Numbered from the stretch's first letter, positions 1 to 7,514 are shown. The stretch: DNA of 27,204 nucleotides from Psychrosphaera sp. (GCA_028098005.1 JAOHFM010000017.1:1-27204), one strand, 5' to 3'. The notes: generated by a model from the letters alone, not told the origin. Made by a program: numbers and translations.

Positions 1-38
1 CAGAAGATAAATGGGGTTGGTTAACGCCAGTAAAATAG
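1..38 (+). CDS. 3' end of an unidentified upstream gene (partial)
   Basis: The only frame that reads naturally into the window ends EDKWGWLTPVK followed by TAG at 36-38, and the first codon wholly inside is at 3-5. Another frame also stays open briefly, so the assignment is weak. It is placed just ahead of a strong intrinsic terminator, which fits the end of a transcription unit. Eleven residues are too few to identify a family. Confidence 0.35.
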   Translation, partial: EDKWGWLTPVK

Positions 39-59
39 GCTAAACCCTCAACTCCTATT

Positions 60-87
60 AAAACCGCATTTATTTGCGGTTTTTTTT
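60..87 (+). terminator. Rho-independent terminator of the upstream gene
   Basis: Perfect 9-bp stem AAAACCGCA (60-68) with TGCGGTTTT (75-83), a 6-nt loop, and a run of eight T from 80 to 87. It lies after the partial upstream gene and before the porin-like gene, so it separates the two units. Confidence 0.85.
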
Positions 88-153
88 GCTTTGTAATTCA
101 GCTTGTTAATTATTGGCTATACTCCAATTAGATTTTACATTCTTGGAGATGGT

Positions 154-1347
154 ATGAAAAAAGCAAGTGGAGCACTTTTAATTTTACTTGGCTTATCAGC
201 AACACAGGTTGAAGCAAACAATAAAATTAGAATTTCAGGCTTCGGCAGTATTGTTGGCGGTATTGTTATTGATGGTGATGGCTATTGGGCGAGGTTACCT
301 GAAGGTGCGGGGCAATATAGCGACGGTATCGAGTTACAAAGTGAGTCAAAAGTGGCCGTTCAAGCAAGGTACGCTGCTACCGATAAGCTAAGTGTAACTG
401 GTCAAGTGTTGGTTAGAGGAGTGAATGACTTTGAGCCAAACTTAGAGTGGTTATATGCAACTTACGATATTACCCCCGACACTAGCATTAAAGCTGGGCA
501 AATGAGGTTGCCGGTTTATCATTTTTCTGACTATATGGATGTTGGGTTGACTTACCCTTGGCTTAGAGTTCCTTCCGATGCATATTCACTAGCGCTTACT
601 AATTATCAGGGCATAAGTATTGATATGAACTTTGACTTTGATGAAGTGACCTCGCATTTAAAGTTGTACACCGGTAAAAAAAATACCAACCCAAATAAAT
701 TAATTACGTTAATTGATCAGTACAAGGGTGAGCAACTTTATGATGAAAATGGCCACTTTAGAGGTTTAAGAGCAATCCGAACCACTAAAGACTATAGAGA
801 TATGATGGGGATTGTATTTGATTCAAATTATGACGCTCTAACGCTTAGGGTGTCTTATTTGCAGGGGGAAGAGAATTTCACGTCTTATGCGGAAGGGCAA
901 TATCCGTCAAACCCTGCATTTGGTGGTGATTGGGTCGATACTAAATTTTTAGACATATCACTCCAATACGAGCAAGACGAAATACATACAATGGTTGAGT
1001 GGAATAACTATGACAATATTTATTCCTCTTGGTTTGTATCATTTGCATATCGTGTAAACGAACATTGGACTCCTTATATTTTCTACTCTCAGTTTGAAGG
1101 TGATTTTAAATTTATAGCACCAGGCGGAATAAGTGCTGGATTTGAAGATGCAGAATTTGGCAGCTTAGACGATAACTATAGCTCTATTGGTGTCGGCGCT
1201 AGATATGATCTAACACCTTACACTGCCTTAAAGTTTGAATTGCTCCAGTTTAATGACAGTGGTGATGCCGCGGTGTACATTGATGAAAATCAAGATGGAA
1301 AAACCGACAGTACAGCATTCTTTGTTTCGCTAGACTTCATGTTTTAA
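154..1347 (+). CDS. Porin-like outer membrane beta-barrel protein
   Basis: Predicted 397-residue exported protein. The start is ATG 154, with GGAGA at 145-149; the frame is open upstream to 103 but that part has no ribosome site and would bury the signal peptide. Residues 1-22 (MKKASGALLILLGLSATQVEA) are a clear signal peptide. The mature part alternates polar and aromatic residues, has Asp/Gly-rich turns, shows the strand-like pattern of a barrel (for example 'RISGFGSIVGG' near the N terminus) and ends in Phe (SLDFMF), the usual C-terminal signal for BAM-dependent insertion. A plausible -10 box TATACT lies at 118-123, without a good -35. The next gene is a PstS-like small protein 13 bp downstream, with GAGGAG at 1348, so the two are probably co-transcribed. 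The substrate is unknown; a role in anion or phosphate uptake is only suggested by the neighbour. Confidence 0.8.
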   Translation: MKKASGALLILLGLSATQVEANNKIRISGFGSIVGGIVIDGDGYWARLPEGAGQYSDGIELQSESKVAVQARYAATDKLSVTGQVLVRGVNDFEPNLEWLYATYDITPDTSIKAGQMRLPVYHFSDYMDVGLTYPWLRVPSDAYSLALTNYQGISIDMNFDFDEVTSHLKLYTGKKNTNPNKLITLIDQYKGEQLYDENGHFRGLRAIRTTKDYRDMMGIVFDSNYDALTLRVSYLQGEENFTSYAEGQYPSNPAFGGDWVDTKFLDISLQYEQDEIHTMVEWNNYDNIYSSWFVSFAYRVNEHWTPYIFYSQFEGDFKFIAPGGISAGFEDAEFGSLDDNYSSIGVGARYDLTPYTALKFELLQFNDSGDAAVYIDENQDGKTDSTAFFVSLDFMF

Positions 1348-1360
1348 GAGGAGTCAAAAG

Positions 1361-1780
1361 ATGAAATTTTACAAATTAACATTAGTCTTTGCCACTCTAC
1401 TTTTTGCATCATATGATTCTACTGCAGGCAGTGTGGTGATTGTAAATAAAGACAACAACAGTAAAGTATCTATTAGCGATATTAAAAAATTATACCTAGG
1501 AAAAAAAGGTGCGTTTAGCAATGGCAATAGAGCTAAGTTAACCACACTTGCTGCCGGAAGTAATATCCGACAAAGCTTTAATACTCAGGTGCTCAATAAA
1601 TCTGAGCCGCAGTATGCAGCCTACTGGGCAAAGATGGCGTTTACTGGCCGAGCTGAGCCACCTGTTGAGTATAATACGTCAGAGCAAATTAAAGCCTTTG
1701 TTGGCAGCACGCCAGATGCGATTGGTATTATTGATGAGACAGAAGTAGATGGAAGTGTGAAAGTCGTCCTCAGTTTCTAA
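1361..1780 (+). CDS. Small secreted PstS-like (phosphate-binding-protein-like) protein
   Basis: 139 residues with an N-terminal signal peptide (about 1-22, MKFYKLTLVFATLLFASYDSTAG). The rest resembles the truncated PBP-like family related to PstS: 'VVIVNKDNN' then 'SISDIKKLYLGKKGAFSNG' and, near the end, 'STPDAIGIID', the turn-and-strand pair typical of phosphate-binding-protein folds. It is about half the length of a true PstS, so it is a single-lobe protein rather than a complete ABC transporter binding protein, and no pstCAB genes are present. It follows the porin gene at 13 bp with a good ribosome site (GAGGAG). In other gammaproteobacteria such short PstS-like proteins sit beside porins; the function is not established. 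Family call fairly sure, function not. Confidence 0.75.
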   Translation: MKFYKLTLVFATLLFASYDSTAGSVVIVNKDNNSKVSISDIKKLYLGKKGAFSNGNRAKLTTLAAGSNIRQSFNTQVLNKSEPQYAAYWAKMAFTGRAEPPVEYNTSEQIKAFVGSTPDAIGIIDETEVDGSVKVVLSF

Positions 1781-1792
1781 AGCAGCCTCAAC

Positions 1793-1865
1793 AAACCCCC
1801 TCAGAAAGACAGTTTAGAGTATAGTGACCTCCAATAGTTGGACATTCCAGTTACTGGGGGTTTTT
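1793..1865 (+). terminator. Probable long-loop terminator after the porin unit
   Basis: AAACCCCC (1793-1800) pairs perfectly with GGGGGTTT (1856-1863) and runs into TTTTT (1861-1865). The 55-nt loop contains two small hairpins, CCAA-TAG-TTGG (1831-1841) and CCAG-TTA-CTGG (1847-1857); the second competes with the outer stem. The U tract and position after a stop support termination, the long loop weakens it. Confidence 0.5.
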
Positions 1866-1918
1866 ATTCGCTCCTCATTCAAATATATAAAAACTCAAAC
1901 TAAAAGATAGAAATATAA

Positions 1919-1959
1919 AAAAAAGTTAAACTTTTTTGCATCGCGCCGCGACTATAGAT
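1919..1959 (+). promoter_or_regulatory. Candidate promoter/operator of the sigma-factor operon
   Basis: A perfect 19-bp palindrome, AAAAAAGTT-A-AACTTTTTT (1919-1937), is followed by a GC-only palindrome CGCG-C-CGCG (1942-1950) in otherwise very AT-rich DNA, then a -10-like TATAGAT (1953-1959). The half-palindrome AAACTT (1928-1933) could act as an ECF-type -35 (17 bp from ACTATA at 1951), which would allow autoregulation. The boxes are seen in the sequence; their use as a promoter is inferred. The rest of 1866-2003 shows nothing else I can support. Confidence 0.4.
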
Positions 1960-2003
1960 ACAAAGATAACGGGTTTACCAAAAAATAATGAATAAGGACT
2001 GCT

Positions 2004-2564
2004 TTGTTTCACAATCAAGATGACAAAACTCTAATTGCAAAGGCGCTGAATGGCAGTCAGTCGGCGTGGTGCAAATTGGTGAAACGTCATGAAAAAGCGC
2101 TTTATGGTTATACGCTAAGAATGACAAATAACCAGGCAGATGCCTTAGATTTAATGCAAGAAACCTTTGTGTCTGTTTGCCGAAACCTTACTGACTTTAA
2201 ACAACAAAGCAGCTTCAAAACTTGGTTGCTTTCGATGGCTTATTACAAGTGTATGGACTTTTACAGACGTAAAAATGTCGCAATCCATGATGGTGAAGAG
2301 CCTGATGATATTGAAAGTGATGATTCTATTGATTGCCCAGCTATAAATTTGGAGCAGTTACAGGATAGCAAAGGATTAAGGTCGTTATTAAGTACTTTAA
2401 GTTTTGAGCAGAAGCTAATCGTAGAGTTAAAAATATTTCAGCAACTGACATTTGAGCAAATCGGGCATCAAATGGGATTGTCGGCAAACACAGTAAAATC
2501 AAAGTTTTACGCAAGTTTGGCAAAGTTGAAACAATTACTTAAAGGTAGTGATTATGCAGCATGA
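2004..2564 (+). CDS. RNA polymerase sigma factor, sigma-70 family, ECF type
   Basis: 186 residues, the length of an ECF (group 4) sigma factor, with only regions 2 and 4. Region 2 spans about 20-95 and carries 'DALDLMQETFVSV' (2.1-2.2 helix) and 'FKTWLLSMAYYKCMDFYRR' (2.3-2.4, core and -10 contacts). An acidic linker (EEPDDIESDDSID) separates it from region 4 at about 125-180, with the helix-turn-helix 'LTFEQIGHQMGLSANTVKSK'. The start is TTG 2004: AAGGA (1994-1998) lies 5 nt upstream and the nearby ATG at 1988 is out of frame. The 3' end overlaps the next gene by 11 bp. The partner is a single-pass membrane protein, so the sigma factor is probably held at the membrane until an envelope signal arrives. 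Target promoters cannot be read from this window, and I cannot assign an ECF subgroup. Confidence 0.88.
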   Translation: MFHNQDDKTLIAKALNGSQSAWCKLVKRHEKALYGYTLRMTNNQADALDLMQETFVSVCRNLTDFKQQSSFKTWLLSMAYYKCMDFYRRKNVAIHDGEEPDDIESDDSIDCPAINLEQLQDSKGLRSLLSTLSFEQKLIVELKIFQQLTFEQIGHQMGLSANTVKSKFYASLAKLKQLLKGSDYAA

Positions 2565-3267
2565 TAATAAAAGCCACGCATTAGAAGCATTATTTGTCGC
2601 TTGGTCAAATGGTGAAACCTTGTCTCCATTGGAGTTAGAGCGCCTTACTAACGCTAAAGAATACCAAGATAAAATAGCGCTAATTACTGCGCTTTCAGCA
2701 AGCGGTAAGGCGTTTGATGAGTCAATCGAGGTACCTTCTTGGGACAGAGCTGCAACCTATACAAATCATCAACCGAAGAGTTTAAAGAAAGCAAATTTAA
2801 GCTGGTGGTCTCAAGGTATGTCAGCGGTAGCCATGTCTGTGTCTTTAGTGGTTTGTTTTTTGTTTGTCTTTGACCTAAAGCTGCAGTGGCAAGACGGTGA
2901 AGTAAATTTACTGACATCGACAGAACAAAAACAGCTGTGGCAAGAAGAGCAATCTCAGCATTTTCAGCAACAATTTAACGCACTAATTAATGAGAATAAT
3001 GCTCAGTTAACCTTGGCAATGAAACAACTTCAAAATAACCAGACCGAGAGCAGCGTTAAGCTAGCAAATTACCTTATTGAGAGTGGTCGTACCGAGCGAC
3101 AGCAAGATCTTGAACACGTTGTGTCCATCATTCAAAAGCAAAGAGCGGAAGACCTCATGTTTTTCCAATCAGAGATTGATGAGTTGCAATACAAATTAAA
3201 AGTAGCGTCCTTTGAGCGAGGCAGTTTTACGACTCGTGAAGCTCAAGTTGCTGGCGCAGAAGAGTAA
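2554..3267 (+). CDS. Single-pass membrane protein, probable anti-sigma factor
   Basis: 237 residues from ATG 2554, which has AAGG (2542-2545) 8 nt upstream; the in-frame GTG at 2548 is too close to that site. Residues 1-80 are a soluble, mostly helical domain with no HxxxCxxC zinc anti-sigma motif. One membrane helix lies at about 88-107 (AVAMSVSLVVCFLFVF), and the remaining 130 residues, presumably periplasmic, are rich in Gln, Glu and Leu with heptad spacing, so a coiled coil is likely. Overlap with the sigma gene (11 bp) and the N-in/C-out layout are the standard signature of a membrane anti-sigma factor. The family is not one I can name. Binding to the sigma factor is inferred from context only. 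Confidence 0.65.
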   Translation: MQHDNKSHALEALFVAWSNGETLSPLELERLTNAKEYQDKIALITALSASGKAFDESIEVPSWDRAATYTNHQPKSLKKANLSWWSQGMSAVAMSVSLVVCFLFVFDLKLQWQDGEVNLLTSTEQKQLWQEEQSQHFQQQFNALINENNAQLTLAMKQLQNNQTESSVKLANYLIESGRTERQQDLEHVVSIIQKQRAEDLMFFQSEIDELQYKLKVASFERGSFTTREAQVAGAEE

Positions 3268-3279
3268 TTGGAGAGAGAA

Positions 3280-4314
3280 ATGAAAAAAGTCATAAAACAG
3301 AAGTTATTACCGATCTTTGCCGCGATGTCTGCACTTGCCCTATCAACCAGTGTGAATGCAAAAGGCGAGCTATCGGAGCAACACTTAGACAATGTGAAAC
3401 GCGATATTAAGCTAATGTCGACGATTCTAAAAACGTCATTGTCCGATAAGCTAGGCCGACACTCGGGACAAGTTTCAGCCAGTTACCTTGCTCATCAAGG
3501 TATGCTATTTGAAATTAGTGCCAATAACCGGTTTGCCGCTCCGAACATATTTATCAGCAAAAATGGCGATGTATTCTCGTCAAATGGTGACTCATCGTTT
3601 GTACCACCGCCGCCACCAAAGCCGGGCACACCTACTACGTCAAAGCTTGAACGCGACCTAGAAGAGCTTGTTGAAATCCGCATGGAAACAGAAAATACTG
3701 AGCACCTTTTTGAAATGAGCCATAGTGATATTGAAGACATTGAGTTTGAAATACACAAAGCAACAATGCTAGCGGAGTCGCTTAGTGGCGACAACATCAA
3801 GGCACGCAAAGAAATGCGAGAGGCAAAAAACGAACTTCGTAAAAAGCAACGAGAGTTGTCTAAACAAGCAAGTAAGTTAGAGCGTAAAGCCAGACAGGTT
3901 GAGCGCGAAATGAGAGATGCTGAATTAGTTAGCGATATTAACAATGGCGAATCTAATAAGCAGATTAAAAAACTAGAAGCGGAAATGCTAGGGTTGAAAA
4001 AGCAATTAAAAAGCGTCAATAACGAAATGGCTAAGCATCAAAAAGCCGTAAAAGAAGCGGCTCAAAAAGCCAAAGAGCAAGTAAGAAAGCAACAGCAAGA
4101 GCTAGCGAAAACCTATGCTTTTACAATTAGTGAATTGGTTTGTGATTTTGGTTCAGGACTAAAAAGCCTCAAAAACAATAAGTTTATGACTTTTTATGTG
4201 AATGATGCGTCACAGCTTTATTATGTTTTTAAACAAGAAGACATAGAACAGTGCAATAAAGGCAAAATCAATTACCGAAACCTGTTAGACAAAGCGGTTA
4301 AGTATTCAATTTGA
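3280..4314 (+). CDS. Exported coiled-coil protein of unknown function in the sigma-factor operon
   Basis: 344 residues from ATG 3280, preceded by GGAGAG at 3270; the in-frame TTG at 3268 is less likely because it would displace the signal peptide. Residues 1-27 (MKKVIKQKLLPIFAAMSA...) are a signal peptide ending in VNA. A small globular part with 'YLAHQGMLFEI' follows, then a proline stretch PPPPPKPGTP near residue 110, a long highly charged coiled coil at about 120-290, and a C-terminal globular piece with two cysteines (C288 and C325) that could form a disulfide in the periplasm. The gene begins 12 nt after the membrane protein gene, so the three form one operon. It is not recognisable to me. 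A role as periplasmic sensor or regulator of the anti-sigma protein, whose outer part is also coiled coil, is a reasonable guess without direct evidence. Confidence 0.7.
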   Translation: MKKVIKQKLLPIFAAMSALALSTSVNAKGELSEQHLDNVKRDIKLMSTILKTSLSDKLGRHSGQVSASYLAHQGMLFEISANNRFAAPNIFISKNGDVFSSNGDSSFVPPPPPKPGTPTTSKLERDLEELVEIRMETENTEHLFEMSHSDIEDIEFEIHKATMLAESLSGDNIKARKEMREAKNELRKKQRELSKQASKLERKARQVEREMRDAELVSDINNGESNKQIKKLEAEMLGLKKQLKSVNNEMAKHQKAVKEAAQKAKEQVRKQQQELAKTYAFTISELVCDFGSGLKSLKNNKFMTFYVNDASQLYYVFKQEDIEQCNKGKINYRNLLDKAVKYSI

Positions 4315-4330
4315 AAAATGCGGACTTGAA

Positions 4331-4344
4331 TTGAGCTATATCAA
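4331..4344 (+). promoter_or_regulatory. FNR-type binding site upstream of hemN
   Basis: TTGAG-CTAT-ATCAA matches the FNR/EtrA consensus TTGAT-N4-ATCAA at 9 of 10 positions. Its centre is 4337.5. A TATAAA -10 box at 4365-4370 predicts a start near 4377, which puts the site about 40 bp upstream, the position of a class II FNR-activated promoter. hemN is an anaerobic gene, so the biology fits. Confidence 0.7.
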
Positions 4345-4364
4345 GTCCCAGTTATTAAACAACC

Positions 4365-4370
4365 TATAAA
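4365..4370 (+). promoter_or_regulatory. hemN: Predicted -10 box of hemN
   Basis: TATAAA, one mismatch from TATAAT, 20 bp after the FNR site. No -35 consensus is visible, as expected if FNR supplies activation. TATTGT at 4378-4383 is a poorer alternative that would misplace the FNR site. Confidence 0.45.
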
Positions 4371-4387
4371 CTTCTCTTATTGTGTTA

Positions 4388-4417
4388 GCCACCTTGTTTC
4401 AAAGGTGGCACTTTTTT
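4388..4417 (+). terminator. Intrinsic terminator hairpin in the hemN upstream region
   Basis: Perfect 8-bp stem GCCACCTT (4388-4395) with AAGGTGGC (4402-4409), a 6-nt loop, then AC and six T (4412-4417). It would end the sigma-factor operon, whose last stop is at 4314. However, it lies downstream of the predicted hemN start (about 4377) and directly before the hemN ribosome site, so hemN transcripts should also cross it. Confidence 0.75.
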
Positions 4418-4428
4418 GAGAGAAGGTT

Positions 4429-5805
4429 ATGAACAATCAATTGCACTGGCTACAAAAATATAACGTGAATGGCCCTCGATACACGTCTTACCCAACTGCA
4501 CTTGAGTTTAATCAGAAGATTGCTGACAACTTTCAAAGAGCCGCAGCAATGGCCTCTGAAAATAAGTCGTTATCACTCTACTTTCATGTCCCTTTTTGTC
4601 ATCAGCTTTGCTTCTATTGTGGCTGCAATAAAATAGTTTCCAGGCACCAAGAAAAGTCCATAAAATATGTTGAAACTATGCTCCAAGAGCTAAAACGACG
4701 GGGCGATGCGTTAAAACATAAGCCGATCAATCAAATTCACTTTGGTGGAGGCACCCCAAACTTTTTAACGCCGGAGCAATTTGTAGAGATATTCACGACC
4801 ATTGAGCAAGACTTTGTCATTGAAGAGCGAGCAGAGATTAGTGTTGAGTTAGATGTTCGTCACGTTGATAAAAAGTTATTAACTACACTCAAAGAGTGTG
4901 GTGTTAATAGACTAAGTTTTGGTATTCAAGACACCAATCCAGAAGTACAAGTGGCTATTAATCGAGTTCAATCTAATGAACTTGTTGGTACTGTATTGAG
5001 TTGGGTAAGAGAGATTGGGTTTGACTCTGTTAATTTTGATTTAATATATGGCCTGCCTCATCAAAATAAAGACGTGTTTGAACAGACATTAAAAGATGTG
5101 CTGATGTTTGATCCAGACCGCATTTCTTTATTCAGTTATGCACACTTACCTGCACGATTTTCATCACAAAGAAAAATAAAAGATGAGTGGCTTCCATCTG
5201 CTCAAACCAAACTAGAATTGATGTTATTTGCCAATAAGATGTTGTGCGGTAAAGGGCAGGACGAGGGTGGATATGAAGCAATTGGTTTTGACCATTTTGC
5301 CAAGCCTACTGATAACCTGGTCTCGGCACAAAATAACAATCAATTGCACCGAAACTTTCAAGGTTACACCATACTGGAAGATTCAGATTTACTTGCTATT
5401 GGCGCGTCGTCTATTAGCCATATTGGCAATGTATATATGCAAAACCCTAAAAAAATATCGGACTACTATACCGCTTATGCCTCAGGTGAGTATTTGCCAG
5501 AACTCGCGGGAAGAATACTTACGCATGATGATCTGATTAGAGCGAATATTATTCAGTCGTTAATGTGTAACTTCACACTTCAGTACAAAGACGTGGAAAG
5601 CCAATGGGGAATTGATGTTGGTAGTTATTTTAAGTCGGAGTTACAAAGCCTCAAAACCTTTGAACAAGATGGCTTGATCAAAACATCAAAAGAAGCCTTA
5701 TCAATTAGCAAAGAAGCGCGCTTGTTTGTTCGCAATATTTGCATGACATTTGATACTTATTTGGCGAGCCAGTTAAACAAAAGACGATACTCTCAAGTCG
5801 TTTAA
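4429..5805 (+). CDS. hemN: Oxygen-independent coproporphyrinogen III oxidase
   Basis: Cytoplasmic radical SAM enzyme that decarboxylates two propionate groups of coproporphyrinogen III to give protoporphyrinogen IX in heme synthesis without oxygen. At 458 residues it matches the usual HemN length (E. coli about 457). The N-terminal 'KYNVNGPRYTSYPTA' is the HemN signature, and the cluster motif 'CHQLCFYCGC' gives C57, C61 and C64 for the 4Fe-4S cluster plus the extra C66 seen in true HemN. 'GGGTPNFL' follows at about 106, and 'NFDLIYGLPHQ' lies further on. The full motif set argues against the HemW homologues. The start is ATG 4429 with GAGAGAAGG just upstream. It appears to be a single-gene unit behind an FNR site, with a terminator-like hairpin in its leader. 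Neighbours are unrelated in pathway, though a heme-requiring oxidase operon lies 3.2 kb downstream. Confidence 0.96.
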   Translation: MNNQLHWLQKYNVNGPRYTSYPTALEFNQKIADNFQRAAAMASENKSLSLYFHVPFCHQLCFYCGCNKIVSRHQEKSIKYVETMLQELKRRGDALKHKPINQIHFGGGTPNFLTPEQFVEIFTTIEQDFVIEERAEISVELDVRHVDKKLLTTLKECGVNRLSFGIQDTNPEVQVAINRVQSNELVGTVLSWVREIGFDSVNFDLIYGLPHQNKDVFEQTLKDVLMFDPDRISLFSYAHLPARFSSQRKIKDEWLPSAQTKLELMLFANKMLCGKGQDEGGYEAIGFDHFAKPTDNLVSAQNNNQLHRNFQGYTILEDSDLLAIGASSISHIGNVYMQNPKKISDYYTAYASGEYLPELAGRILTHDDLIRANIIQSLMCNFTLQYKDVESQWGIDVGSYFKSELQSLKTFEQDGLIKTSKEALSISKEARLFVRNICMTFDTYLASQLNKRRYSQVV

Positions 5806-5947
5806 TTTTTGGAGTTTCAGTTGCGTTTGAACCTTAGACTTACGATATAAAAACTAATTAGCACAAAGTCGTATTTGACCATTTCATTTTATGGCTTGTG
5901 TAGGCACAATGTCAGTCTTGTTAGTTTGGAATAGAAGTCTTTGATTC

Positions 5948-7513
5948 GTGGAAAATTTTCATCTCCAGTTTGGCCAATCCGATTTTATAATTGCCTTATT
6001 ATTAATAGCCTCAATAGTGACTTTGAGGCTGTATTTCCGTGCCAAAAATAGTCTTCAAAGCACGGCTTTTCAGCTACAAGAAGCAAATCAAACTCTACAG
6101 CAACAGTCTCTTAAAGTTGAAGAGCTCACTCAAGCTCTTGAGGCCAGTGAACAGCGCACGTTAAACTTTCAAACCCAAACGCAACTTTCACACCAAAAAG
6201 TGGCCGCGTTAAGTGCTGAAATTGAAGGCTTAGAAACTCGAATTGACGAGCGTAACTTATCTATAGATGAGCTCAAAGATCATAACATTGCAATGCAACA
6301 TCAGTTGCAAGCGAAACAACAAGAGCTGATGTCACTATCGTCGGAGTTAACGGAAATCAAAACTAGTCTGTTTGAAAAGCAAAAGAATTTTGAGCAACAA
6401 CAGGCGCAAGTTGAACAGCAACGTGAACAATTAAAATTAGAGTTTTCTCATTTGGCGAATAAAATTCTAGATGAAAAAAGTCAGTCTTTTAGTCAATCCA
6501 ATAAAACCGAACTCGACGCGATTTTAAGGCCTTTTAAAGAGCAAGTTGAAGGCTTTCAAAAACGAGTGAATGAAGTGCATAGTGAGTCTGTTAAAGGTCA
6601 AGCCACGGTTAGCTCTGAATTGAAAAAAGTGCTGGATATTGGTCTTCAAATGACGAATGAAGCGAACAACTTGGCAACGGCCCTTAAGGGAGATAAAAAA
6701 ACCACGGGCAATTGGGGTGAGATTCAATTAGAGCGCACGTTGCAGTTGGCTGGTTTAATGAAGGGCGATCATTACGATACTCAAGAAAATAGATTAGACG
6801 AAGAGGGTAACCGCAGGCTGCCGGACTTTGTTATTAAGCTGCCGGATAATAAACACATTATTATCGACAGTAAGGTATCGTTAGTGGCTTATGACAAAGC
6901 AATAGCGGCTGAGTCAGATGCAGAAGTTAACTCTGCCTTGGATGAGCACTGCAATGCCATTAAAAATCATATTAATGATTTGTTTAAAAAGGATTATTCA
7001 AACTTAATTGGGTTGCGAAGTCCCAGTTTTGTATTAATGTTTATGCCTATTGAACCGGCTTACATTGAAGCAATGAAGCACAAAAAAGACTTGTTCAATT
7101 ATGGATATGAAAAAAATGTTATCTTGGTTTCACACACCACATTAATGCCAATTTTAAAGACCGTATCAAATTTATGGCGAATAGAGCAGGGTAATACCGA
7201 AGCGAAAGAAATTAGCTTACGGGCAGGTGAAATATACAATCAAGTTTGTGTTGTGGCTGAGCGTTTACAAAAACTTGGTAAGTCATTAAATATAGTAAGT
7301 AATCAGTATAATGAAACCGTAAAAGGACTGGCGGGTAAACAAGGTTTGGCTGGAAAAGTAGAGCGGTTTAATCAGTTGTCTAATAAAGTGACTAAAAACA
7401 TGCCACAAATTGAGCCCAACCATTCAGACTTTGAGCATGAGCGACTAGAGTTAGTAGCGGAGCCAATGGCGGACAATACGTCGTTAAATACCAGCGAAGA
7501 AAAAGGCGAGTAA
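5948..7513 (+). CDS. rmuC: DNA recombination protein RmuC homologue
   Basis: 521 residues, slightly longer than E. coli RmuC (about 475). Residues 12-30 form an N-terminal membrane anchor (IIALLLIASIVTLRLYF), about 35-190 is a Gln/Glu-rich coiled coil, and about 200-480 is the RmuC domain with its nuclease-like core: 'GNWGEIQLERTLQLAGL', 'LPDFVIKLPDNKHIIIDSKVSL' in two parts, and 'SPSFVLMFMPIEPAYIEA'. RmuC limits DNA inversions and rearrangements in E. coli; the chemistry is inferred from the restriction-endonuclease-like fold. The start is GTG 5948: an in-frame stop (5942-5944) sits just upstream and no other start precedes the membrane helix. Its ribosome site is weak. TTGACC at 5875-5880 is a possible -35, without a convincing -10. 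The next gene begins 1 nt after the stop, so the two are coupled. Confidence 0.93.
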   Translation: MENFHLQFGQSDFIIALLLIASIVTLRLYFRAKNSLQSTAFQLQEANQTLQQQSLKVEELTQALEASEQRTLNFQTQTQLSHQKVAALSAEIEGLETRIDERNLSIDELKDHNIAMQHQLQAKQQELMSLSSELTEIKTSLFEKQKNFEQQQAQVEQQREQLKLEFSHLANKILDEKSQSFSQSNKTELDAILRPFKEQVEGFQKRVNEVHSESVKGQATVSSELKKVLDIGLQMTNEANNLATALKGDKKTTGNWGEIQLERTLQLAGLMKGDHYDTQENRLDEEGNRRLPDFVIKLPDNKHIIIDSKVSLVAYDKAIAAESDAEVNSALDEHCNAIKNHINDLFKKDYSNLIGLRSPSFVLMFMPIEPAYIEAMKHKKDLFNYGYEKNVILVSHTTLMPILKTVSNLWRIEQGNTEAKEISLRAGEIYNQVCVVAERLQKLGKSLNIVSNQYNETVKGLAGKQGLAGKVERFNQLSNKVTKNMPQIEPNHSDFEHERLELVAEPMADNTSLNTSEEKGE

Positions 7514-7514
7514 G

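Noticed and set aside
3495..4019. Long reverse-strand open frame (174 codons) inside the coiled-coil gene
   Set aside because: It is Ser/Leu-rich with no family features, as expected when a Lys/Glu-rich coiled-coil gene is read backwards; the + strand gene has signal peptide, ribosome site and operon context.
5896..5909. TTGTG-TAGG-CACAA hairpin upstream of rmuC
   Set aside because: Five base pairs without a T tract or conserved placement; likely chance.
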